Below are positions 1-9,529 of a stretch of 64,000 nt of DNA, piece by piece; positions within the stretch are counted from its first letter, which is position 1; every line of letters starts with the position of its first letter. The notes beneath the pieces were generated by a model. The model was not told the DNA's origin and did no database searches. It worked only from the letters and a program-made list of their open reading frames with translations. The position numbers and the translations under genes were made by a program. The stretch covers positions 1 through 64,000 of the forward strand of contig CABYPW010000013.1 in assembly GCA_902520885.1 (NCBI GenBank). The letters are read 5' to 3'. Source of the DNA: an uncultured SAR116 cluster alpha proteobacterium. Lineage in GTDB: Bacteria > Pseudomonadota > Alphaproteobacteria > Puniceispirillales > Puniceispirillaceae.

Positions 1-184
1 CGAGCTTAAATCCGACCTCTGCAATTTTGCGCTGAATACTCGATTCGATATCTGACCAATTGAAAAGAACTATACTTATTACTGCAAGCGGAACTATAAA
101 AAGTAGATTATATAAATATCTTATTGATGAAAATACAGAGATTTTTTTTACGCCATCAGTTTCAAAGTGCTTGTCTAGTCGCAT
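1..184 (-). CDS. ftsQ: Cell division protein FtsQ, N-terminal part (cut by window edge)
   Basis: Only the first 61 codons are present; the gene runs off the left edge. Reading from the ATG at 184, there is a short charged cytoplasmic segment, one hydrophobic transmembrane stretch (about residues 22-39) and then the sequence AEVGFKL, which is where the POTRA domain of FtsQ normally begins. FtsQ links FtsL/FtsB to the early divisome. The start overlaps the 3' end of ddlB by 10 nt, and the place directly after ddl is the standard position of ftsQ. The call rests on topology and gene order; the diagnostic C-terminal domain is outside the window. Confidence 0.8.
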   Translation of the reverse strand, partial: MRLDKHFETDGVKKISVFSSIRYLYNLLFIVPLAVISIVLFNWSDIESSIQRKIAEVGFKL

Positions 185-1074
185 TGTGCCGCCTCAATTA
201 ATAATTTGATTAAATGGTGCATACTAAGATTACAAAAGGATGCCTGTTCTGGAACAAGAGAGGTCTGTGTCATACCTGGTTGTGTGTTTAGCTCGAGTAA
301 ATATAATTTATCTTTATCTTCATCCCACCTGAAATCAGCTCTTGCTACACCACGACATCCGATCAGATTAAAAGCCTTCTCAGCCCATAATTTTGCCTTG
401 AGGGCACACTTTTCTGGAATATCTGCTGGTAGAATGTGCTTTGAGCCACCTATTTTATATTTTGCTTTATAATTATAAAAATCAGCATTCGCTATAATTT
501 CAGTAACGCATAGAGCTTTTCCATTTAAAACAGATACTGTTAGCTCGCGTCCTGAAATGTAATGCTCTCCAATTAACTCTGTGCCTAAACTCCACATTTT
601 TCTGGAGCATAATCTCCCATCTAATATAATTTCTACTCCAACACTAGAGCCCTCATTTTTTGGCTTAATAACATATGGTCCTGAATAGTCCGAAGGCGTG
701 ACGAACTCCCCCTCATTTAATAAGATTTTAGGTGGCGTATGAATATTAGCACTTTCAAATAATTTACAAGATAAGTATTTATCCATTGCAAGTGCTGATG
801 CTGTTACACCACTATGAGTGAAAGGTATGTTCAAAATATTTAGTAATCCCTGCACTGAACCATCCTCACCTACCCTTCCATGCAAAGCATTAAATACAAT
901 GTCTATTTTGTTTTCGTTGAGGTATCTTGGGAGGTTTCTATCAAATTCAATTTCAATAACATCGTACCCACATTCTCTAGCGATAGTAGCGCAGAAATGT
1001 GCAGATGCTCTGCTTACCTCTGCCTCAGAACTCCAGCCACCATAAAGCATGCCAATTTTAGGAAGCCCACTCAT
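175..1074 (-). CDS. ddlB: D-alanine--D-alanine ligase
   Basis: Joins two D-alanines using ATP, making the dipeptide that MurF adds to the peptidoglycan precursor. The 299-residue length is normal. ATP-grasp features are visible: an N-terminal GGWSSEAEVS segment corresponding to the family's GGxSxExEVS loop, the HGRVGEDGSVQG segment, VIKPKNEGSSVGV, and a C-terminal LELNTQPGMT metal- and substrate-binding segment. The start ATG overlaps the murB stop as ATGA. The gene sits between murB and ftsQ, the usual place for the dcw-cluster ligase. Confidence 0.96.
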   Translation of the reverse strand: MSGLPKIGMLYGGWSSEAEVSRASAHFCATIARECGYDVIEIEFDRNLPRYLNENKIDIVFNALHGRVGEDGSVQGLLNILNIPFTHSGVTASALAMDKYLSCKLFESANIHTPPKILLNEGEFVTPSDYSGPYVIKPKNEGSSVGVEIILDGRLCSRKMWSLGTELIGEHYISGRELTVSVLNGKALCVTEIIANADFYNYKAKYKIGGSKHILPADIPEKCALKAKLWAEKAFNLIGCRGVARADFRWDEDKDKLYLLELNTQPGMTQTSLVPEQASFCNLSMHHLIKLLIEAAQCD

Positions 1075-2015
1075 TTTGCTAGCTCCTCATTTATTTTTTT
1101 TATTTGGCCAATACGTTTGATCTCCCAGCGTAAGTCGATTCCACAATTTCTTTTAACACGCTGGCAAATTTCAAGACCAAGTTCCTCAATTTCTAAAGCA
1201 GTTGCACCACCGTTATTTATTAAAAAGTTACAGTGCTTTTCTGATACTTGTGCCTTGCCAACTGTGAGACCTCTACATCCAGCTTGGTCAATGAGTTTCC
1301 ATGCTTTATGTCCTATTGGATTGGCAAAAGTAGAACCACCGGTTCGCTTGCCTAATGGCTGTGCATCTGCCCTGTGTACTAGGTTATTTTTTAATATTTT
1401 ACGGATGGTTTCCGTGTTGCCTTCGTATCCAAAAAATTCGGCGTGTGTAAATATCCAGTCTTTTGGTGTTTGGGTATGTCGATACGCCATTTTTAAATCA
1501 TCAGCGTTTACAATATGCTGAATACCGTTTCTATCGATGGCAAAGGCATATTTAAGAATATCTTTGAACTCACTTCCACTGGCACCTGCGTTCATTCTCA
1601 AGCCACCACCAATTGTTCCTGGTATACCAATTAAAAACTCTAATCCTGAAACTTTATTTTTAGCTGCAAATCTTGCTACATCAGCGTCACTAGCACCGGC
1701 CCCAGCAATAATTTTGTGTGGTTGATAGAAATTTATATTCGTGAAAAATCCTGATAATTTTACAGTAATGCCTCTAATACCGCCATCTCTAATCAATATG
1801 TTCGAGCCTGCTCCCAATACTTGAATTGGAATTTCTTTCGGGCATCTCTTTAAAAGTAGTTTAAGGTCTTCAATGTCAGCAGGTTCAAAAAGCCATTCAG
1901 CGGGACCACCAACCCCAAACCATGTGAGTTTATTTAAATCTGCCATTGGGTTAAGTTTGCCGCGAACATTCTGCCAACTTTGTTTTGTCAACGATGATTG
2001 ATTTTTTACAGTCAT
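1071..2015 (-). CDS. murB: UDP-N-acetylenolpyruvoylglucosamine reductase
   Basis: An FAD-dependent enzyme that reduces the enolpyruvyl group to lactyl, giving UDP-MurNAc. Seen in the 314-aa product: the LTWFGVGGPAEWLFEP FAD-binding entry, VLGAGSNILIRDGG, GIPGTIGGGLRMNAGASG, and GGSTFANP near residue 225 carrying the catalytic Ser region of type I MurB. The ATGA overlap with murC upstream and with ddlB downstream indicates translational coupling. Confidence 0.97.
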   Translation of the reverse strand: MTVKNQSSLTKQSWQNVRGKLNPMADLNKLTWFGVGGPAEWLFEPADIEDLKLLLKRCPKEIPIQVLGAGSNILIRDGGIRGITVKLSGFFTNINFYQPHKIIAGAGASDADVARFAAKNKVSGLEFLIGIPGTIGGGLRMNAGASGSEFKDILKYAFAIDRNGIQHIVNADDLKMAYRHTQTPKDWIFTHAEFFGYEGNTETIRKILKNNLVHRADAQPLGKRTGGSTFANPIGHKAWKLIDQAGCRGLTVGKAQVSEKHCNFLINNGGATALEIEELGLEICQRVKRNCGIDLRWEIKRIGQIKKINEELAK

Positions 2016-3439
2016 TTTACCAGTTCCTGAGTGTAAATCGATGCGAGTTGCTCTGGTAATTCACTAGCCCAGCTTGTAATTGTTCCTGCTCCAAGAAAAA
2101 TTACAAGATCACCTGGTTCTGCGCTCGCTTTTATTAACTTTGCAAGCTGATCCTTACTCTTTAGTGTTATTGCATTTCGATTTCCAAATTCATGCAGTCC
2201 TCGCACTAAATCCTCTTTCTCAAACCCTGGAATAGCGGGCTCTCCTGCAGCATAGATATCTGCTACTATCGTAACGTCAGCATTATTAAAGCAGGCACAA
2301 AAATCAGAGAATAAGTCTTTTACTCTACTATACCGATGGGGTTGTACAACAGCTATGACTTTACCTGCATCGCAATATAGCCTTGCAGCTGATAATGCTG
2401 CTTTTATTTCAACTGGATGGTGCCCATAATCATCAATAATAGTTATATTATTAACGCATCCTTTGTAGTCGAACCTCCTTGCTACGCCATTGAATTCTGA
2501 TAGTGATTTTTCGATTTTAGAAATATCAATACCCATCTCAAGGCATACGGAAATGGCTGCTAGACAATTTTGGATATTGTGTTTTCCAAGCATAGGAAAA
2601 CGAAATTTTGCTTTTTGTTTTCCCCGCATTGCAATGCGGTCAGATAATTGTAAGTCAAAAATCATTTCTCTATCTTTGGAATGCACATTATTCGCCCGCA
2701 CATCTGCATTGCTGGCTAAGCCAAAAGTAATTATCCGCCTATCCAAAATCTTAGGAATTAGTCTTTGAACCGAGGGGTGGTCAATGCATACTGATGCAAA
2801 CCCATAGAAAGGTATAGCTCTTAAAAAATTGGCAAAAGCTAACTCAAGATTCTCATAGTTTCCGTGATAATCGAGATGTTCAGAGTCAATATTAGTTACC
2901 ACTGCTACAGTGGGATTAAGCTTGGAGAATGACCCATCACTCTCATCTGCTTCCACTACCATCCAGTCACCAAGACCTAATCTTGCATTACTTCCCCATC
3001 CTTGAATAATTCCTCCATTAACTACAGTAGGGTCATACCCAGCTGTCTCAAGAATTGTTGCGACAAGTGATGTTGTAGTGGTCTTGCCATGAGTTCCAGC
3101 AATAGCAATTGACCAACGTAGTCGCATAAGCTCTCCAAGCATTTCTGCACGGTGCACTATTGGCAAAAATTGCCTCTTAGCTTCCTCTAACTCGACATTA
3201 TTTGGCTTTATAGCTGTTGAAACAACAACGAAGGCAACTTCGTCAATATTTTTGGGTTCTTGTGGTATTGAGATTTTTATCCCTAATTTTCTTAAACGTT
3301 TTACATTATTATTTTCAGCTATATCGCTTCCTTGGACCTGATATCCAAGAGAAAATAATATCTCTGCAATGCCACTCATTCCGATCCCACCTATACCAAT
3401 AAAATGAATAGTTCCTATTGTTAAGGGAAGAGCAGTCAT
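2012..3439 (-). CDS. murC: UDP-N-acetylmuramate--L-alanine ligase
   Basis: First Mur ligase: adds L-Ala to UDP-MurNAc using ATP, in the cytoplasm. At 475 aa it has the family length. Visible motifs are the N-terminal Rossmann-type HFIGIGGIGMSGIAE, the P-loop AGTHGKTTTTSLVA (about residue 115), EADESDGSF, NIDSEHLDYHG and the C-terminal YGHHPVEIKAAL and QPHRYSR segments. The ATG overlaps the murG stop by 4 nt (ATGA), with a GGAGGG ribosome site inside the end of murG. Confidence 0.98.
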   Translation of the reverse strand: MTALPLTIGTIHFIGIGGIGMSGIAEILFSLGYQVQGSDIAENNNVKRLRKLGIKISIPQEPKNIDEVAFVVVSTAIKPNNVELEEAKRQFLPIVHRAEMLGELMRLRWSIAIAGTHGKTTTTSLVATILETAGYDPTVVNGGIIQGWGSNARLGLGDWMVVEADESDGSFSKLNPTVAVVTNIDSEHLDYHGNYENLELAFANFLRAIPFYGFASVCIDHPSVQRLIPKILDRRIITFGLASNADVRANNVHSKDREMIFDLQLSDRIAMRGKQKAKFRFPMLGKHNIQNCLAAISVCLEMGIDISKIEKSLSEFNGVARRFDYKGCVNNITIIDDYGHHPVEIKAALSAARLYCDAGKVIAVVQPHRYSRVKDLFSDFCACFNNADVTIVADIYAAGEPAIPGFEKEDLVRGLHEFGNRNAITLKSKDQLAKLIKASAEPGDLVIFLGAGTITSWASELPEQLASIYTQELVK

Positions 3440-4560
3440 CTTATCCCTCCAGAATTCATATGCTGGAATGATTTTATTGATGAAATCATGTCATTAAGAG
3501 CATGCTTATGCGCAAGATTTCTCGCTTTTACAGCTAGTTTTTTACATTTCGCTGGGTTTTTTATAAGTGATAATAGTTCTTTGGCGAGTATACTTGGATC
3601 TGTTTCGATTTCTTCTTGGTGTAAAATAATTGCAGCATTTTTGTCTGCTAAACTTCGGGCATTATGTATTTGATGGTCATCCAGAGAATTTGGGAAGGGA
3701 ATAAGTAATGCTGCTCTTCCAATTGCTGCTATCTCTGCAATGGAGGCAGCTCCTGCTCTTGATATTATTATATCGGCCTTTGCCATTTGGTTAGGCATAT
3801 CATCAAAAAATGTAGAACAAAAATGTCTGATTGACATCGAAGAATAGAATCTCTCAAGCTTAGATAGCTGATCCCCACGCACCTGTTGTGTGATTATAAT
3901 TGATTTTTGTATCTTCTTGGGGAGGGTAGAAATTACTTCAGGGATAATTTTAGCAAATGCTTCTGCTCCGAGAGATCCTCCAGTTATCAATATGTGGCAA
4001 GGGCGTTCTGTGCTGAATTCTCTTTTTGCTTTATAATTAGGTGCCTCGAAAAGTATGTTTCTCACGGGGAGTCCAGTTAGAGTTATAGGTGTGTCTGAAG
4101 GGAGTGGTCTACTATTTTCCCAACTTATCAACATCACTTTTACTCTTTTAGCAAGAAACAAATTCGCCCTGCCAACTCGCGCATTTTGTTCATGAAGCAA
4201 ACTTGGAAGTCTACAAATGTTAGCAGCTATCAAAGGAGGTGCTGAAGGATAACCGCCGAAGCCAATAACGCAAAATGGTTTAAAACGAATAATATAAAAC
4301 AGAGACTGAATTACGCCAAAACAGAGTTTTATGGCAGCTATTAGTCTTTGGAGAACATTTCCAGAAAAAGGAGAACCAGCAGAAATAATAAAAACTTTTT
4401 GTCCAGGAGTTACATTTTTTATCAAAGATAAGCCACGTTTATCAGAAAAGAATTTACAATCGATCCCGTTTTTTAAAAGACCATTGGAAACTGCTAGGGC
4501 AGGAACAATGTGTCCCCCAGTTCCACCAGCAGCCAGTATAACTCGGTTAGACGTCATCAT
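3436..4560 (-). CDS. murG: UDP-GlcNAc--lipid I N-acetylglucosaminyltransferase
   Basis: Adds GlcNAc to lipid I to make lipid II at the inner face of the membrane. The N-terminal glycine-rich loop AAGGTGGHIVPALAV, LHEQNARVGRANL, ITGGSLGAEAFAKIIP and the C-terminal SRAGAASIAEIAAIGRAALLIPFP are all typical of the GT28 family. The open frame extends to a TTG at 4569, but the ATG pair at 4560/4557 is the better start; it lies inside the last codons of ftsW, as expected in this cluster. Confidence 0.96.
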   Translation of the reverse strand: MMTSNRVILAAGGTGGHIVPALAVSNGLLKNGIDCKFFSDKRGLSLIKNVTPGQKVFIISAGSPFSGNVLQRLIAAIKLCFGVIQSLFYIIRFKPFCVIGFGGYPSAPPLIAANICRLPSLLHEQNARVGRANLFLAKRVKVMLISWENSRPLPSDTPITLTGLPVRNILFEAPNYKAKREFSTERPCHILITGGSLGAEAFAKIIPEVISTLPKKIQKSIIITQQVRGDQLSKLERFYSSMSIRHFCSTFFDDMPNQMAKADIIISRAGAASIAEIAAIGRAALLIPFPNSLDDHQIHNARSLADKNAAIILHQEEIETDPSILAKELLSLIKNPAKCKKLAVKARNLAHKHALNDMISSIKSFQHMNSGGIR

Positions 4561-5665
4561 CTGTTCCAATCATATATCTGGTATCCCGTGTAAGAGCTAA
4601 AATCATGCCTACAGTTATGCTAGAGGCGACTAGCGATGAACCACCATAGCTTATTAGAGGTAAAGTCATTCCTTTTGCAGGAATTAGATTTACTGAAGAC
4701 GCCATATGTATAGAAGCTTGAACTGTAAATTGCATGATTAGTCCAGCACCAGCTAGTAGGTTAAATAAGCTAGGACCGATAGCGGAGCGTTCAAATCCTC
4801 TTAATAGAAAAAAACTATACAATCCGATTAAGAATAAACATGCTAGAACGCCATATTCTTCTGCAGCAACAGAGAAAATAAAATCAGCATGAGCATCTGG
4901 TAGGTTTAATTTCACCTGGCCATCTCCAGGGCCTACGCCAAAGAAACCACCTTGAGAGAAACTCTCAATTGATTTAGTGGTTTGCATTGTTCCACCATCA
5001 AAAAACCTATCTATCCGTTTTTCTACATGTGGCAGAAACAAATAAGCTGCGTATAAGCATAAGGGTGCTAAGGCAATTGCTATTAAAACAAGTAACATTG
5101 GCATTCCTGCCAAAAACATTTGGAATCCCCAAGTGAGCACAATTACTGATGTCATGCCTATATCGGGCTGTAATACTAATATAAATACTAAAATAGCAGC
5201 AATGCCAGTCGCCCATATCCAGCCTGGAAATTTATCTCCATCTCTCCAGAGAGTTAGAAGCCACGCACAAGTTATAGCAAAGAAAGGTTTAGCAAATTCA
5301 GATGGTTGTATTCTAAATGGTCCCAAGGAGAACCATCTTGTTGCCCCATTAATTTCATTACCAATTAATGCTGTTATAAGCATTAAACTGATAGCAGCAG
5401 AAAGGCCAATCAAGCTGATAACCCGAATTTGTCTTGGTGAAATTAAGGAGAAAATTAGCATCATAAACAAAGCGGGCAGGAGGAATATCAGTTGTCGCCA
5501 GACAAAATGTTGTTCTGGTAGGCCAATTCTGACTGCTACTGGTGGGCTGGCGGCCATTACGAGGATGGTGCCTAGTGCCATTAGAACAAGTACTATGCTA
5601 AGAAGCCATCTATCAACCGTCCACCACCAAATTCCGATTAAGGATCTGTCTGTTCTGTCAAACAT
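4547..5665 (-). CDS. ftsW: Septal peptidoglycan polymerase FtsW (SEDS family)
   Basis: Polytopic SEDS glycosyltransferase that polymerises lipid II at the septum together with FtsI. About ten hydrophobic segments can be counted. The conserved C-terminal motif LPLISYGGSSL and the central GPFRIQPSEFAKP motif identify the SEDS family. The frame is open further upstream, but the ATG at 5665 is preceded by AAGGAGG at good spacing and overlaps the murD stop as TAATG, so it is taken as the start (372 aa). Its place between murD and murG separates it from RodA. Confidence 0.95.
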   Translation of the reverse strand: MFDRTDRSLIGIWWWTVDRWLLSIVLVLMALGTILVMAASPPVAVRIGLPEQHFVWRQLIFLLPALFMMLIFSLISPRQIRVISLIGLSAAISLMLITALIGNEINGATRWFSLGPFRIQPSEFAKPFFAITCAWLLTLWRDGDKFPGWIWATGIAAILVFILVLQPDIGMTSVIVLTWGFQMFLAGMPMLLVLIAIALAPLCLYAAYLFLPHVEKRIDRFFDGGTMQTTKSIESFSQGGFFGVGPGDGQVKLNLPDAHADFIFSVAAEEYGVLACLFLIGLYSFFLLRGFERSAIGPSLFNLLAGAGLIMQFTVQASIHMASSVNLIPAKGMTLPLISYGGSSLVASSITVGMILALTRDTRYMIGTDDDV

Positions 5666-7020
5666 TAGCAGGCCTCCTTGTTTTGGACCTGCTGACATAA
5701 TATTTTTGCTAAATCAGTAAACTGCTTGCCACGAACCTCGAAATTTTCGAAAGCATCAAATGATGCAGCTGCTGGTGACAATAAAATAAAACTATCAACC
5801 TCATGTTGACGAGTAAATTGTTTGGCATCAGCAAAAGCCTTGTTCGTTGCGTCTTTTAAGTTTTTTGCGAGTGTAATAGGCAGTAATCCTGATAGTTCAG
5901 ACTGAAATAAGGGTTGCGAATCTCCATATAAATAAGCGCGTTCAACATGAGCTAAATGCGCTATACAATTTGTTAATTTTTTTTCTTTTGCAATGCCACC
6001 TGCACACCAAAAAATATGTTTAAACGAAGATAGGGCTTTTGAAGCAGCATCATCATTAGTTGCTTTAGAGTCATTTATTATATGTAGACGATTACCATTC
6101 AAATTGCAGCTTGCGACAAGTTCTAATCGGTGTGGCAGGCCCTTAAAACTCAATATAGATTTGTTTATTTTTTTTTCAGAGATATCGAAATGCCTGCAAA
6201 TGCGTGCAGCAACAGCAGCATTTTCGGCATTGTGTGGACCCGATAACGCTATATTTTTATATGCCCCTTGGGGAGTATCATCCTCCTTTATTTGATACAA
6301 TGAACAGGTATATTTTTCAGGTAATAAGGATAAAAGATTAGGATTTTTTCCGAGTATTATCAGACCATTAGACTTTACATTTTTTATAGCTTTTGCTTTG
6401 GCTGCTGCATAATTTGCCATGGAGCCATGTCTTTCGAGGTGGTCTGGTGACAAATTAAGGATTGCAGAAACATCTGGATTAAGTGAAGGGGTGATTTCTA
6501 ATTGGTAAGAGGATAACTCAACCACTCTTATACCATTTTCACCAGGGCTTTCCAACTCTGCCATTGGTGTGCCTAAATTGCCACCGACGGATATCGATTT
6601 ACCTGCATTTTTTAAAATATGCGCTGTTAATGCTGTTGTCGTAGATTTTCCATTTGTTCCAGTTATAACAACCCATTTTGATACTCCTTGAAGTCTCATA
6701 ACCAGCTCGATATCACTTATTATTGGGACATTAGAATTTTCGGCTAGAAAAACCACAATATGTGGTTTAGGTAGATAAGTAGGAATTCCTGGGCTCAAAA
6801 TAACAGCATTAAGTTCATTCCATGGCCATTCATGGTAAGATTTAAAGAAATTTCTAAATTCATCGGGGATAAAGTTTGGTTTATCGTCATAAATATATGG
6901 TTCGATATGATTCTTTAATGCTAGTTTAATAGTGGCCATACCTGTTCTCCCCAATCCAAGAATACCTATTTTTCGGATTGGTGAGTGTTTGATAGGTAAT
7001 AACGTTCGTTTACTTAACAT
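5665..7020 (-). CDS. murD: UDP-N-acetylmuramoylalanine--D-glutamate ligase
   Basis: Second Mur ligase, adding D-Glu. It has an N-terminal Rossmann-like KIGILGLGRTGMATI, a P-loop GTNGKSTTTALTAHIL (about residue 120), VVELSSYQLE, LNLSPDHLERHG and a C-terminal LLSPAAASFDAF segment that matches the MurD signature. Length 451 aa is normal. It ends in TAATG shared with ftsW, and 12 nt separate its start from the end of mraY. Confidence 0.97.
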   Translation of the reverse strand: MLSKRTLLPIKHSPIRKIGILGLGRTGMATIKLALKNHIEPYIYDDKPNFIPDEFRNFFKSYHEWPWNELNAVILSPGIPTYLPKPHIVVFLAENSNVPIISDIELVMRLQGVSKWVVITGTNGKSTTTALTAHILKNAGKSISVGGNLGTPMAELESPGENGIRVVELSSYQLEITPSLNPDVSAILNLSPDHLERHGSMANYAAAKAKAIKNVKSNGLIILGKNPNLLSLLPEKYTCSLYQIKEDDTPQGAYKNIALSGPHNAENAAVAARICRHFDISEKKINKSILSFKGLPHRLELVASCNLNGNRLHIINDSKATNDDAASKALSSFKHIFWCAGGIAKEKKLTNCIAHLAHVERAYLYGDSQPLFQSELSGLLPITLAKNLKDATNKAFADAKQFTRQHEVDSFILLSPAAASFDAFENFEVRGKQFTDLAKILCQQVQNKEAC

Positions 7021-7032
7021 AAGCTATGCTTC

Positions 7033-8118
7033 CTATCTCAATTTCAGGGTTGAAAGGCTGATTAAGGCAAGGACTACTGAAATAATCCAGAATCTGATCA
7101 CAATTGTTGGTTCAGCCCAACCTTTCTTCTCAAAATGGTGATGTAGTGGTGCCATAAGGAATATTCGTTTCCCAAATAAACGAAAAGAAGCAACCTGTAA
7201 AACAACAGAAATGGTCTCAACAACGAACAGCCCACCAGCGATAGCAAGGACAAATTCATGTCGTGTTGCCACCGAAATAGCTCCAAGTGCTCCACCTAAT
7301 GCCAGTGACCCCGTATCTCCCATGAATACTTTAGCAGGTGGCGCATTAAACCATAAGAAACCAAGACTTGCCCCTATAAGAGCACCGCATAAGGTTGCGA
7401 GGTCTCCCACTCCTGGGATGTAACTGATCTGCAGATAGGACGCAAAATTAATATTTCCAGATAGATAAGAAAATAGCACAAAACAGGAGGCAACTATCAT
7501 TACAGGGACAGTTGCTAATCCATCTAGCCCATCCGTTAAATTCACTGAATGCGAGGCACCTATAATTACAAAGCTTGAAAAAAGAATATAAAAAAAACCA
7601 AGTGGAAGAATTTGCTCTTTAAAAAATGGTAAAGCCACACTGTAACGCAACTCATCTGGTGACAGCTCTATAAAAACCATACTAACAAATATGCAGATTA
7701 TAAGTTGAATAATTAACTTTCGTTTCCCACTTAGTCCGTTACTGGTATTCCTATTTAGTTTCATCCAGTCATCAACAAGGCCGATGGAACCAAAAGATAT
7801 AATTATCGTTAAAACTGGCCAGAGGTAGGGGTTTTTAAGTGGCACCCATAAAAGAGAAGAAATTACGAGACTGCATAATATTAGCAGTCCGCCCATTGTT
7901 GGTGTCCCCTTTTTAAGAAAATGTGTTTCGGGTCCATCATCTCTTATGGGCTGACCCTCTGACTGTCTCTGTTTTAACCAATTTATAAAAGGAGCTCCTA
8001 AAATTAGTGATATCAGAAGGGCTGTTAGAATGGCACCACCAGTTCTAAAAGTGATATAGTTGAAAAGATTAAATATCTGGTATTCAGCGCTCAATGGCGC
8101 AAGCAAATCAGACAACAT
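7033..8118 (-). CDS. mraY: Phospho-N-acetylmuramoyl-pentapeptide transferase
   Basis: Integral membrane enzyme that transfers phospho-MurNAc-pentapeptide to undecaprenyl phosphate, forming lipid I. The product (361 aa from the chosen start) has about ten hydrophobic segments and the hallmark motifs TPTMGG, SIGLVDDWMK (catalytic Asp pair), NLTDGLDGLA, FNAPPAKVFMGDTGSLALGG and MAPLHHHFEKKGW. The ATG at 8118 lies within the last codons of murF and has GGAG 7 nt upstream; seven further in-frame upstream codons are less likely to be used. Confidence 0.97.
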   Translation of the reverse strand: MLSDLLAPLSAEYQIFNLFNYITFRTGGAILTALLISLILGAPFINWLKQRQSEGQPIRDDGPETHFLKKGTPTMGGLLILCSLVISSLLWVPLKNPYLWPVLTIIISFGSIGLVDDWMKLNRNTSNGLSGKRKLIIQLIICIFVSMVFIELSPDELRYSVALPFFKEQILPLGFFYILFSSFVIIGASHSVNLTDGLDGLATVPVMIVASCFVLFSYLSGNINFASYLQISYIPGVGDLATLCGALIGASLGFLWFNAPPAKVFMGDTGSLALGGALGAISVATRHEFVLAIAGGLFVVETISVVLQVASFRLFGKRIFLMAPLHHHFEKKGWAEPTIVIRFWIISVVLALISLSTLKLR

Positions 8119-9529
8119 TTTGTATCTCCTCATTATCAAGAGATTTTAGATGCTCTACAAGAAGATGAGCGCCTGAGCCGTGTGAGCCTTTTATGAGAAT
8201 TAAATCAGCGTCTATTATGGTCGGGATTAAACCCAATTTAGCTTCTTCAATATTTGAATATGCATAAACATTGGTAAAAGGTTGAAGAGATTTTTTAATT
8301 TTACTCATTTCAGTGCCCACTAAAATTACTGAACATGGGCGCGTATTGACTATATAAGGCACTATAGACAAATGCATTTCATTGCTAAACTCACACAATT
8401 CAAGCATATCAGTGAGAATTACAATTTTATTTCTTTCTGGCCGAGTGGCAAAATCCTCCAGTGCTGCTATGACTGAAGATGGGGAAGCATTATACGCATC
8501 ATCAATGATAACAGTTGTAAAATCCTTAGCCACTAATTTGGTCTCAGCGCCTCTTCCTGCCAAAGCTGTTTGAGTTTTTAAGCTATCACAAGCAGTATTG
8601 ATATTGAGCCCCATAAAGTAACAAGCCGCAATCACAGAAAGAGCATTAGTTGCCCAATGTTCTGCCCGCATTCCAAAACTTATTTCATAGGTCTCGTCTA
8701 AAATTTTGAATGAAATTATTCTTTTGGCGGTAGAGCCGCACGTTTCTTTAACGTGACTTGAGATTAGCTGGATAGTGCTTTCTGAGTTTTTCCCAAAGCT
8801 AATGATGTTATTGATTTTCGCTTCAATAGCAGCTTTCTCTAAAATAGAATATTGCTTATCGTCTCGAGGTAGTATTATGCAACCATTTACACTTAAACCA
8901 GCGCAGATGGTAGCTTTTTCATTTGCAACTTCTTTTAAAGATTTCAATTGGCCAATGTGAGACTCAGATATTTTGGTAATAATTGCTATATTTGGCCTAA
9001 CTAGGCAGCTTAGTGGCGCAATTTCTCCCTTATGGTTCATACCTATTTCGGTAATTAAATAGGAAATTGAAGGCGGCATTGACAATATAGTTAGAGGCAC
9101 ACCTAGATGATTATTATAATTGCCTTGATTTGCGTGCGTAATACCAAATTGCCTTAGACATGTCGCCAGCATTTCTTTTGTACCGGTTTTCCCAACAGAG
9201 CCCGTTATCGCTATTTTTAAAGCATTAGTCTCTTCTATGAATGCAGTTGCTAATCTATTAAGCGCATCCTTGGTTGACTTGACAATTAGCTGTGGTACCT
9301 GTGCAACATTTATGGGCCTTTCAACAATTGCTGCAGCAGGAGATCTTAATCCTTTCACGAAATCATGCCCATCTCTATTAGCGCCATTTATAGCAACAAA
9401 TAGTTCGTTTGCGTTGACTTGATTAGTATTAATTTCAACCCTTGTGAAATGGTTAGAGGGAATCTGACCAAGATGCCAGTAACCACAGCAGATAGCAGCT
9501 AAATCCCAAGGGTTTAATGATGACATCAT
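8108..9529 (-). CDS. murF: UDP-MurNAc-tripeptide--D-alanyl-D-alanine ligase
   Basis: Final cytoplasmic Mur ligase, adding D-Ala-D-Ala from Ddl. The P-loop reads AITGSVGKTGTKEM (about residue 110), the MurF form with GSVGKT. EIGMNHKGEI, SESHIGQLKS, and the C-terminal IDDAYNASPSSV and ILTDMLELC segments follow. The length, 473 aa, is normal. ATGA overlap with murE; the last codons overlap the mraY start. Confidence 0.97.
   Translation of the reverse strand: MMSSLNPWDLAAICCGYWHLGQIPSNHFTRVEINTNQVNANELFVAINGANRDGHDFVKGLRSPAAAIVERPINVAQVPQLIVKSTKDALNRLATAFIEETNALKIAITGSVGKTGTKEMLATCLRQFGITHANQGNYNNHLGVPLTILSMPPSISYLITEIGMNHKGEIAPLSCLVRPNIAIITKISESHIGQLKSLKEVANEKATICAGLSVNGCIILPRDDKQYSILEKAAIEAKINNIISFGKNSESTIQLISSHVKETCGSTAKRIISFKILDETYEISFGMRAEHWATNALSVIAACYFMGLNINTACDSLKTQTALAGRGAETKLVAKDFTTVIIDDAYNASPSSVIAALEDFATRPERNKIVILTDMLELCEFSNEMHLSIVPYIVNTRPCSVILVGTEMSKIKKSLQPFTNVYAYSNIEEAKLGLIPTIIDADLILIKGSHGSGAHLLVEHLKSLDNEEIQNVV

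Noticed and set aside
880-1521. Open frame of 213 codons on the plus strand
   Set aside because: It lies entirely opposite murB and ddlB, which are certain. The translation has no recognisable motif.
5133-5720. Open frame of 195 codons on the plus strand
   Set aside because: It is opposite ftsW and the end of murD. The composition follows from the reversed codons of a membrane protein.
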